Source: Bacteriovorax stolpii (GTDB taxonomy: Bacteria > Bdellovibrionota > Bacteriovoracia > Bacteriovoracales > Bacteriovoracaceae). From it: a stretch of DNA of 6,716 nt. The stretch spans positions 1 to 6,716 of the forward strand of contig CAMAYW010000133.1 in assembly GCA_945862475.1 (NCBI GenBank), given 5' to 3'. Position numbers and translations under genes: made by a program. A model generated the notes under the pieces. That model had not been told where the DNA came from. It worked only from the letters and a program-made list of their open reading frames with translations, and did no database searches. Below, piece by piece: positions 1 through 5,813 of the stretch. Each line of letters opens with the position of its first letter. Position 1 is the stretch's first letter.

Positions 1-560
1 AATTTAACGTCTTTTTTCCAAGTCGTTAGTCCGTGACAGCTTCCGCAATCTTTCTTGGCGTATTCACCGGTATAAAAGTGGACGTCATCTTTTTTATGGC
101 ACGAAACACAAGAATTTGAATTACTAAAATATCTCGTATCATTGGGGCGGACGTATTTTCCTTTTCTCGTAGCTGTGTGACACTTATTGCAGGAAATCTG
201 CGCGTGTTTTCCAGCTAGGATGTAACCCGTTTTTTTATGATCAAAAGTTTTCTCGTCGACAGCAACAGCATCATAATCCTTGCCCTTATGATCCGAATGA
301 CAGGCAATACAGTTTTGAAGTGTGAGACCATGAAAACCTTTTTTAGAAAGTACAAAAGGCTTTATCTCTTTATGACAATCAAGGCATTTCCCGTTATCAA
401 TTCCTTTTCCTACGTTGTGACATTTTAAGCAGTCCTTCGCCTCAAGTTTTGAGTGACCATCCATGAGTGGTCCAGGTGCCAGAAGTTTATTAAGTAATCC
501 TTCTTGGGCACTAGCAACTAAACTCAATCCAAAAAGAATGATAATGATGAGTGATTTCAT
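1..560 (-). CDS. Periplasmic multihaem c-type cytochrome, C-terminus cut off by window edge
   Basis: This gene is open to the left edge, so only its first 186 residues are seen. Residues 1-18 are a Sec signal peptide (MKSLIIIILFGLSLVASA) with likely cleavage after SA18, which places the protein in the periplasm. Six CXXCH haem c sites follow: C44-H48, C59-H63, C84-H88, C124-H128, C151-H155 and C172-H176. Exactly six further histidines (36, 77, 91, 108, 119, 161) are available as distal ligands, so the visible part looks like a bis-His hexahaem protein of the cytochrome c3/c7-like class. The stretch around FDHKKTGY...GKH...CNKCH is a repeat style I associate with that class. The ATG lies in an ATGA overlap with the stop of the upstream barrel gene and has its own SD (AAGAGGT). 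Role inferred: periplasmic electron carrier for the neighbouring redox genes. The full haem count, and whether more electron-transfer genes follow, cannot be seen. Confidence 0.93.
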   Translation of the reverse strand, partial: MKSLIIIILFGLSLVASAQEGLLNKLLAPGPLMDGHSKLEAKDCLKCHNVGKGIDNGKCLDCHKEIKPFVLSKKGFHGLTLQNCIACHSDHKGKDYDAVAVDEKTFDHKKTGYILAGKHAQISCNKCHTATRKGKYVRPNDTRYFSNSNSCVSCHKKDDVHFYTGEYAKKDCGSCHGLTTWKKDVK

Positions 561-1885
561 AGTCGACCTCTTGGAGCGGCCCCGTCTCTTATAGGTGCGA
601 TACTGGTGTTTCCAAAGCGATAGGTCAATTTAAAGAAAAGTGACATAATGTCTGATTTTTCATCTCTTGCTGCTTGAAGAGAGAGAGCGGAAAAAAGAGT
701 TCTTGAAAAATGCCAGGCCATGTTCCCTTCGATAATAAGAGGGTGAAGAAAAGAATTGTCGGTTTGTTTTTCCTCTCCATAGGTTGCAAAAAGATCATAC
801 TCCATCGTCCGTGCATAATAACCAATGCTTCCGCCAACAAAATGCCCTACGTTCGTAAAGGATTGTCTCCAAAAGTGAAAAATCCCTCCATCCATTTCTT
901 TACTAAAAAGTCTTGGAAAGGAGAGAGTGTTTCTTACGCGGTGATAATTATAATCGTCTAATTGTCTCTCCCCAGTTGAGAGATCCGTATCCCAGATCAT
1001 GTCCGGACGGATTTTATATCTGAATTCAGTTTCAATTTCTTGATAAGGGCTTGGTTGTAATTTTTCTCGGATGTTTTGAACTCGGCGGTATTGAACGATA
1101 TCATAGGCCCTGAGACCTAATTTCCCTGTGAGTTTCTCAGTAATCGGTTGTTGGAAGAAAATCAAGCCATTTTGGACATAGGTCCTTGGGATAAAGTCTA
1201 AATAGAACTGGCTCCAAAAATAAGCACCTGATTGCCACTGGTAAAGGGTACTATTGAATAGGTATGAGCGATCAGTCTGTCCCTCATAAGTATTTTGAGC
1301 GAAGGCCGTGGAGTTTTGAAAATGCTTATTCCAAGTTCTAGTGTGCGAAGTATACGTGTAGAAAGCTCCGTAAGTCATGGCCTTATCATTGTAGTCCAAA
1401 TAATTTTTCCCCAGAAGAACAGGGTTATATCCACCATAAATACCTAAAACATCTTTATCGAATTTTTTTTGCAGGTTCAGTCCATCAACATAGGAATAAG
1501 CACCCTGAAGAATTTGAAATCTTCCAAGTTGAAATTGGTAATCACTCTTTGAAGAGGTATTACCAATAAACATTTGTCTGACCTGAAAGGTGTGTTTAGC
1601 TGCCAATGTCTTAGATCTTTTGTCGAGTACTTCAAAAGAATTATATTTATCTCTTAAATCAACTGTTGTGTCTAAGTTACTCTCTCCCATTTCTTGGGCG
1701 GAAAAATAAAGTCTTCCAGTAAATATTAAGAAGTCGTTTCCTTGTCCTGTATAAATATCACCATCTTTTGTGTTGAGAGTCTCATTAGATAAAAAAGCAC
1801 CCGTTGAAAAACGACCTTGATACTTCACCCCAAAGGCGAGTCTCGAGTAGGATAAAAAAATGAAAAGAAGGAGCAATAAGCGCAT
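557..1885 (-). CDS. Putative outer-membrane beta-barrel (porin-like) protein
   Basis: I do not recognise a named family. From the ATG at 1885 the protein is 442 residues. It begins with a short n-region (MR), a leucine-rich core and a likely cleavage site near AFG19, a good Sec signal peptide. A TTG five codons upstream (1900) extends the frame but puts extra residues ahead of the signal peptide and has no better ribosome site, so I prefer ATG; neither has a clear SD. The mature part has no hydrophobic helix, no cysteine, and many alternating aromatic/polar stretches such as YQWQSGAYFWSQFYLDF. It also has a GRF...YVDG...GGYNP-like stretch near residues 120-155, common in porin-type barrels. 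The last strand-like segment (FFKLTYRF) is followed by a tail of about 17 residues. It is coupled to the multihaem cytochrome gene, so it may be the outer-membrane partner of that cytochrome. It lacks the N-terminal CXXC of MtrB/PioB proteins. The barrel call is sound; the electron-conduit role is inference. Confidence 0.78.
   Translation of the reverse strand: MRLLLLLFIFLSYSRLAFGVKYQGRFSTGAFLSNETLNTKDGDIYTGQGNDFLIFTGRLYFSAQEMGESNLDTTVDLRDKYNSFEVLDKRSKTLAAKHTFQVRQMFIGNTSSKSDYQFQLGRFQILQGAYSYVDGLNLQKKFDKDVLGIYGGYNPVLLGKNYLDYNDKAMTYGAFYTYTSHTRTWNKHFQNSTAFAQNTYEGQTDRSYLFNSTLYQWQSGAYFWSQFYLDFIPRTYVQNGLIFFQQPITEKLTGKLGLRAYDIVQYRRVQNIREKLQPSPYQEIETEFRYKIRPDMIWDTDLSTGERQLDDYNYHRVRNTLSFPRLFSKEMDGGIFHFWRQSFTNVGHFVGGSIGYYARTMEYDLFATYGEEKQTDNSFLHPLIIEGNMAWHFSRTLFSALSLQAARDEKSDIMSLFFKLTYRFGNTSIAPIRDGAAPRGRL
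566..572 (-). promoter_or_regulatory. Ribosome binding site of the multihaem cytochrome, inside the barrel gene
   Basis: The minus strand reads AAGAGGT, then five bases, then ATGA. This Shine-Dalgarno lies wholly within the last codons of the barrel gene, and the start codon shares two bases with that gene's TGA stop. It fixes the cytochrome start and implies translational coupling, meaning that ribosomes finishing the barrel can re-initiate on the cytochrome. Confidence 0.75.
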
Positions 1886-1952
1886 GTTTAAAATTATCAA
1901 TTTGAGTATAATAAGATTATGACTTTTTAATCTGTCTTAGGGAACATTTTTT
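1886..1952. promoter_or_regulatory. Divergent promoter region of the two redox operons
   Basis: These 67 bases separate the barrel/cytochrome c operon (minus) from the oxidoreductase/cytochrome b operon (plus), so both promoters must lie here or inside the flanking genes. On the plus strand TATAAT at 1907-1912 is a perfect -10 match, but no good -35 sits at the right distance. On the minus strand TATACT (1910 to 1905) overlaps it and would give a leader of only about a dozen bases. The plus-strand gene has an SD, AGGGAA (1939-1944), eight bases before its ATG. Overlapping opposed -10 boxes would make the two operons compete or be controlled together. Promoter presence is likely; exact boxes are inference. 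Confidence 0.5.
1905..1924. repeat. Imperfect inverted repeat in the divergent promoter (possible operator)
   Basis: AGTATAAT, three bases (AAG), then ATTATGACT. The arms are complementary apart from one extra base in the right arm. It covers the candidate -10 boxes of both operons, a place where a dimeric regulator could act on both. AT-rich promoter DNA often yields such repeats by chance, so this is a weak call. Confidence 0.3.
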
Positions 1953-3290
1953 ATGTTTTTAATTGAGTTTCTTGTAGAGCATTTTTATATCTCGGCAACA
2001 CTCCTCATGCTGTCATTTCTCTTTGTGAATTTTCTTAGAAGAGAGAAAAAACAAGCGAAAGCAAAACTAAAAATGGCCAAGAGTAAAGCTGCCGGAACTG
2101 ACACTCCTAACACTCTGCATCCAGTGATTGATCTTGCTAAATGTGGAGGCTGTGGGGCCTGCACTGCTGTTTGTCCGGAAGGGGATATCCTTCAAATGAT
2201 TGACGGAAAAGCTGTGCTAATTAATGGCAGTAAATGTGTGGGCCATGGTGAATGCCAAAGGGCCTGTCCTTTGGATGCCATTGATCTTGTTTTTGGAACT
2301 CTTGAAAAAGGCATCGATATTCCGAATCTCTCTAAAGATTATGAAACGAACATGCCAAACGTTTACATCGCTGGAGAATTAGGTGGCATGGGGCTCATTA
2401 GAAATGCCGTGAAGCAAGGAAGTTGGGCCGCTTATCATGCGATTAAAAGTTTAGATTCCAAAACCAAAACAGATACTGATCTTTTTATCATTGGTGCTGG
2501 CCCTGCTGGTATGGCCGCTGCTCTTGCGGCAATTGAAAAGAAAGTATCATACGTTCTCATCGATCAAAATACGTTTGGCGGAACAGTAAATAATTATCCT
2601 CGTAACAAGGTTGTTATGAGTTATCCTGCCGATTTACCGATTGTAGGTAAAATGAAGTTTTCTAATAATAAAGTGACGAAGGAAGATCTTCTCGATTTTT
2701 GGTCAGATGCCGTCAAAAAAGCGAAAATCAAAATTCATAACAGTACAAAATTTATGAAATATAAAGACGAAGGAAAGTTTTTTACAATTGAGACGGATAA
2801 AAGAAGTTGGACTGCAAAAAAAATTATTTTGGCCATGGGATCCGGTGGGCTTCCTATGAAGCTCGGTTTAAAGAATGAAGATTCTCCAAAAGTTTTTTAC
2901 ACCCTTAAAGATCCTGAATCCTACAAGAAAAAGCATGTTGTTGTAGTTGGTGGGGGGAACTCTGCCGTTGAGGCCGCCCAGTACTTGGGAGCAAAAAAAC
3001 TTGGGAATACGGTAAGACTTTTAGTCAGAGGTAAAGCACTTTCTCGAACAAATGAAGATAATGTCACCATAATTAATAGAATGCAGGACGAGGGTCTAGT
3101 TGAAATTTGTTATGAAACATCCATTAAAGACATTCAGCCGGATAAAATAACGATTGATACAAAAGGTGAGCAAGAAGTTATACCCAATGACTTTATTTTT
3201 GTGTTTGCTGGAAACATCAAGCCCTATAAGCAGCTCGCTGAATTAGGGATTAAAATTGAAACAAAATTTGGTGAAAAAATAGGAAAATAG
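1953..3290 (+). CDS. Membrane-anchored iron-sulfur flavoprotein NAD(P)H oxidoreductase, permuted thioredoxin-reductase-like
   Basis: 445 residues; ATG with SD AGGGAA eight bases upstream. Residues 8-28 form one membrane anchor followed by a lysine/arginine-rich stretch, putting the rest in the cytoplasm. A two-cluster ferredoxin domain comes next: C64-X2-C67-X2-C70-X3-C74-P is canonical, while the second site is C95-X2-H98-X2-C101-X3-C105-P, with histidine where the second cysteine is expected. Residues 137-155 (NVYIAGELGGMGLIRNAVK) resemble the FAD motif that normally ends a disulfide-reductase fold. The FAD Rossmann motif GAGPAG (181-186) and the NAD(P) motif VVGGGNSA (331-338) follow, and the chain stops after the FVFAGNIKP stretch (416-424). 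R359 and R365 after the second Rossmann fold hint at NADPH. No CXXC redox pair is present, so it is not a thioredoxin reductase. Inferred role: pass electrons from NAD(P)H through FAD and clusters to the cytochrome b encoded seven bases downstream. Confidence 0.88.
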   Translation: MFLIEFLVEHFYISATLLMLSFLFVNFLRREKKQAKAKLKMAKSKAAGTDTPNTLHPVIDLAKCGGCGACTAVCPEGDILQMIDGKAVLINGSKCVGHGECQRACPLDAIDLVFGTLEKGIDIPNLSKDYETNMPNVYIAGELGGMGLIRNAVKQGSWAAYHAIKSLDSKTKTDTDLFIIGAGPAGMAAALAAIEKKVSYVLIDQNTFGGTVNNYPRNKVVMSYPADLPIVGKMKFSNNKVTKEDLLDFWSDAVKKAKIKIHNSTKFMKYKDEGKFFTIETDKRSWTAKKIILAMGSGGLPMKLGLKNEDSPKVFYTLKDPESYKKKHVVVVGGGNSAVEAAQYLGAKKLGNTVRLLVRGKALSRTNEDNVTIINRMQDEGLVEICYETSIKDIQPDKITIDTKGEQEVIPNDFIFVFAGNIKPYKQLAELGIKIETKFGEKIGK

Positions 3291-3297
3291 GATTTTT

Positions 3298-4152
3298 ATG
3301 AGTTTTAAAAATTGGATGATTTTAGCCTTGTTTTTTCTTTTTATTCTCCTCTATGAGCACTTAACAATTAATTATTCGCCCTCTACGAGTTTCCTCTTAA
3401 ATCTTCAATCTCTTGGCTATATCGACAAGAAATTAGATCTTTCAACTGATCCAGGGAATTTTTTGAGTTTTACCTACGGGATCGTTGGTTTTGTTATTAT
3501 GCTTTTCACTAATTTTTATATCATTCGAAAAAGAGTTTCCTTTTTAAAAAGCTTAGGAAATCTTACTCATTGGCTCAATCTTCATATTTTCTTTGGAGTT
3601 CTTGGTCCAATTTTTATTATTTTTCATAGTGATTTTAAAGTAAGAGGAATTGTATCGATTAGTTTTTGGAGCATGATTATTGCTGCTTCAAGTGGATTTG
3701 TAGGGCGATATTTTTATATTAATGCGGCAAAAAAACAAAAAGAATATATGGAGATGGTTGATAATGCGATTACAGACCTAAAGAGGGCCGTTCCTAAAGA
3801 TAAGGAATCTGATAAAGACTTTCTAAAAGGTATTGTTGCCAAGGGGTTTGCTTATATGGGCGGAACGGACGGAGAAGAGCGAGTGAGTTTCGCAGGTCTT
3901 CCCATGTTCGTTATGAAATCAATGTTTGGGGATTTAAAAGTAGCACTTGGAGTGTCTGTCATAAAAGAATACAGAGGGACTTCGCTGGATACAAGATTAA
4001 AATATGTTTCAAAACTAAAAAGAAATGTCGTTTATCAAGACACTTATCGAAGGCTCTTAAGTTATTGGCATACGTTTCATTTGCCATTCACGTTTTTTAT
4101 GTATGTGACAGCAGTGATTCACATCATTTCTTCTCTTATTTTTAAGGTTTAA
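3298..4152 (+). CDS. Predicted dihaem cytochrome b-type inner-membrane electron transfer protein
   Basis: 284 residues with about five membrane helices: 5-22, 56-75, 92-110, 118-138 and 258-280. Helix 3 carries H96 and H110, and helix 5 carries H261 and H275. Both pairs are exactly H-X13-H, the spacing by which cytochromes b hold two stacked haems between two helices. H91 and H258 are extra histidines near the cytoplasmic end. Charge distribution (RKR at 77-79 inside, N-terminus inside) puts H96/H261 near the cytoplasm and H110/H275 near the periplasm, suiting transfer across the membrane. About 120 residues between helices 4 and 5 form a basic cytoplasmic loop that could dock the oxidoreductase. 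The ATG follows that gene by seven bases and its weak SD (AGGA) overlaps the stop, so the pair is clearly co-transcribed. Its stop overlaps the convergent phosphatase gene. I cannot name the family; ferric-reductase-like or cytochrome b561-like membership is possible. Dihaem binding is inferred from spacing. Confidence 0.8.
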   Translation: MSFKNWMILALFFLFILLYEHLTINYSPSTSFLLNLQSLGYIDKKLDLSTDPGNFLSFTYGIVGFVIMLFTNFYIIRKRVSFLKSLGNLTHWLNLHIFFGVLGPIFIIFHSDFKVRGIVSISFWSMIIAASSGFVGRYFYINAAKKQKEYMEMVDNAITDLKRAVPKDKESDKDFLKGIVAKGFAYMGGTDGEERVSFAGLPMFVMKSMFGDLKVALGVSVIKEYRGTSLDTRLKYVSKLKRNVVYQDTYRRLLSYWHTFHLPFTFFMYVTAVIHIISSLIFKV

Positions 4153-5039
4153 AAATTTTTGACGGCATAAATACCGTTAAAAGTTGGCTGCAATCTCCAG
4201 CTCGTTTTCTCTTCATCTTTTAAATCTGTGGATGAAGTTTTTGTCATCTGAGTAGCTGCCTTTCCAAAAACATATCCCATGGCAATTCCTAGGGGGTAGT
4301 CACTCGCCCAGTGAACTCCATTATTGACCATCTGAAACATGAGAGCAGAAACCCAAACACCTGCTATAGGGTAGGTGTACTTGTTATATTCTGGGTATCT
4401 CTCGCTAATGATGGTGAAGGTGAGGGTTGCTGTCATAACGTGACCACTTGGAACAGCATCGTAGTTCGCTGTTTTAGAATTATATTCATTAAAACTTGGA
4501 AAGAGATTCCAGCTTCCTCGTTCACTGGTGCTAACATTTGGACTTTCTCTTCCAGTGGAACGTTTGATAATTTGATTATAAATAGTCGAGACGACCATTC
4601 CATGCCAAATCATCATACCGGTATTATAGGCGTAGGCATTATCTGAGATTTGGCCCTTCATGAGAAACCCTCCGCCAATACCTGCATGCATCCATCCATC
4701 ACCCAAAAAATAAAGAAATGATCCGGTGTCGGTTGGAAGTCTCAGGAGTTCTTGACCTCCAAAAGTGACAGCTGAACTCGTATTATCCTCATTGCCAATA
4801 CCCCAGTCTCTTCCACGTTTTTGAAAATCAGAATAGATTTTTTCATCATAGTACCAAAGAGCAACTGACGAGCCAGCAATAGCACCCCAAGCGGGCAAAG
4901 CCTCTTTGGAAAAGCTTTTATCAAAGGCCCATTTACTCGATGCGGGGACTTCCGTGAAGATCGTTTTGAATGAAAGTTTCTCTTCCGCCATAACGGAAAA
5001 AGTAAGTAAAAAGCATACAAAAACAAGAATTATATTCAT
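4149..5039 (-). CDS. PAP2-superfamily phosphatase with signal peptide
   Basis: 296 residues; ATG with SD AGGA nine bases upstream. Residues 1-18 are a Sec signal peptide (cleavage near VMA18). The acid-phosphatase signature is present. Motif 1 starts at K159 (KRSTGRESP), motif 2 is P197-S-G-H200, and motif 3 has H243-X3-D247; H200 and H243 are the expected nucleophile and acid/base. In motif 1 the position that is Arg in the usual K-X6-RP is Ser166, while Arg164 two residues earlier is kept. Several hydrophobic stretches (about 47-64, 107-126, 138-157, 200-212, 223-240, 248-262) fit the helical PAP2 core. The last 16 residues (WRLQPTFNGIYAVKNF) look strand-like and end in phenylalanine. Family members remove phosphate from lipids such as phosphatidic acid, undecaprenyl pyrophosphate or lipid A; the substrate here is unknown. 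It converges on the cytochrome b gene with a 4-base overlap, so a functional link is not implied. Confidence 0.87.
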   Translation of the reverse strand: MNIILVFVCFLLTFSVMAEEKLSFKTIFTEVPASSKWAFDKSFSKEALPAWGAIAGSSVALWYYDEKIYSDFQKRGRDWGIGNEDNTSSAVTFGGQELLRLPTDTGSFLYFLGDGWMHAGIGGGFLMKGQISDNAYAYNTGMMIWHGMVVSTIYNQIIKRSTGRESPNVSTSERGSWNLFPSFNEYNSKTANYDAVPSGHVMTATLTFTIISERYPEYNKYTYPIAGVWVSALMFQMVNNGVHWASDYPLGIAMGYVFGKAATQMTKTSSTDLKDEEKTSWRLQPTFNGIYAVKNF

Positions 5040-5171
5040 TTTGAAAATTCCTAAAGAAATGAAAAAATTATAGAAAGAAAGTTAGAGAAAAAAAATATGA
5101 ATTTAAATATCTTACATTTTCCGATCTTTTTGGTCGTCTTTTTCAGATTTCTCGTCAAACTCCGATAAAGC
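5040..5171. promoter_or_regulatory. Divergent intergenic region between phosphatase and secreted protein genes
   Basis: 132 AT-rich bases must hold both gene starts. The phosphatase SD (AGGA on the minus strand, 5049-5052) is clear. The plus strand is purine-rich from 5051 to 5095 and ends in a run of eight A (5088-5095). I see no convincing -35/-10 pair on either strand and no SD for the rightward gene beyond a weak GATAAAG. No small ORF is supported. Confidence 0.35.
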
Positions 5172-5780
5172 ATGATGAAGTTTTTATTTTTACTTTTTTT
5201 CTACTCAATTGCATTCGCCCAAAACATGGACAGCATGGTGAAAGTTTCTCCTAAGGACAAAGTTCCCAAAGATCTTTCCTCTCTTTTAAAAGAAGACTCT
5301 ACAGATGAGTTAACCTACATAAACGGAAAGTTTGTCTGTCATAATTTTGCTTCCACACTTTATATTCAAAGAAGCTCCCTTGTAAGCACTCTTGAAGATT
5401 TTGATTTAGATAGTATTGCAACGGACTGGGGAGTTATTGTGAAACGTTTAGGTGATACCTGCAAACTTCCTCTTTATTATGTTTCTTTATCTCAAGAGGA
5501 GAGTGGTTTTTATCACGCTATTAATGCTTTACTCGTGAATCCAGAAAAACCCGATGAAATAGCAAGTTACATTTTTATAGAGCCACAGTCAGACGATGTG
5601 ATGCTAACGGGGGAACAAGTTTTTAAAAAGTATTCACGGTATTATCAAAACAAAATTGAAAAACCAGTCGTTAAATTGAAGATAAGTACTCTCGAAAGTG
5701 TCAAAAGATATAATGGTCCAGGGACAGTTCTTCAAAGTTCGACTAAAAATCTATTCGAATTTGAACTTAATGGAAAATGA
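5172..5780 (+). CDS. Small secreted protein with Cys-His-Glu pattern, possibly transglutaminase/papain-like
   Basis: 202 residues, family not recognised. A Sec signal peptide spans roughly residues 1-16 (core FLFLLFFYSIAFA), so the product is exported. Two adjacent ATG codons (5172 and 5175) could each start it; upstream there is only a weak GATAAAG. The mature part has C56 in GKFVCHNFASTLY, H115 in FYHAINALL, and E137 in YIFIEPQSD. A Cys followed by an FA...L helix, then H-A-I-N on a strand, then an acidic residue in a D/EPQ turn, is an order seen in transglutaminase-like and related cysteine-peptidase folds. That suggests a catalytic triad C56-H115-E137. C97 could pair with C56 in a disulfide instead, which would argue against catalysis. 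The first 45 residues of the mature protein are polar and low in structure. It stands alone, with a terminator hairpin immediately after its stop. The secreted call is firm; the enzyme assignment is tentative. Confidence 0.75.
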   Translation: MMKFLFLLFFYSIAFAQNMDSMVKVSPKDKVPKDLSSLLKEDSTDELTYINGKFVCHNFASTLYIQRSSLVSTLEDFDLDSIATDWGVIVKRLGDTCKLPLYYVSLSQEESGFYHAINALLVNPEKPDEIASYIFIEPQSDDVMLTGEQVFKKYSRYYQNKIEKPVVKLKISTLESVKRYNGPGTVLQSSTKNLFEFELNGK

Positions 5781-5804
5781 GATGGGCCTCTTGCTGGGCC
5801 CATC
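5781..5804. terminator. Hairpin terminator shared by two convergent genes
   Basis: GATGGGCC, an eight-base loop, then GGCCCATC form a perfect 8-bp GC-rich stem. It starts directly after the TGA of the secreted protein gene and lies nine bases beyond the TAA of the convergent hydrolase gene. The following tract is only moderately T-rich (GATTATTTT on the plus strand, TCATTTTCC on the minus), so termination may be partly Rho-assisted. Its position between tail-to-tail genes supports a bidirectional terminator. Confidence 0.78.
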
Positions 5805-5813
5805 GAAATATGA

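Noticed and set aside
237..428. Short plus-strand open frame of 63 codons
   Set aside because: It lies antisense to the multihaem cytochrome, whose CXXCH pattern and signal peptide are unambiguous. It has no SD and no recognisable protein features.
625..961. Open frames on both strands within the barrel gene
   Set aside because: They are shadows of the barrel frame, which has a signal peptide and a consistent barrel-like composition throughout.
1886..1900. TTG start at 1900 for the barrel protein
   Set aside because: It adds five residues before a good signal peptide without adding an SD; ATG at 1885 gives a normal n-region.
1953..3290. Annotation as thioredoxin reductase
   Set aside because: The fold is related, but no redox CXXC pair is present, and a membrane anchor plus ferredoxin domain point to electron transfer.
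4160..4180. Small hairpin (ACGG...CCGT) near the end of the phosphatase gene as a terminator
   Set aside because: The stem is only four to five base pairs and lies inside coding sequence; not distinguishable from chance.
4311..5026. Alternative frames within the phosphatase gene
   Set aside because: They overlap the frame holding PSGH and the other PAP2 residues and show no features of their own.
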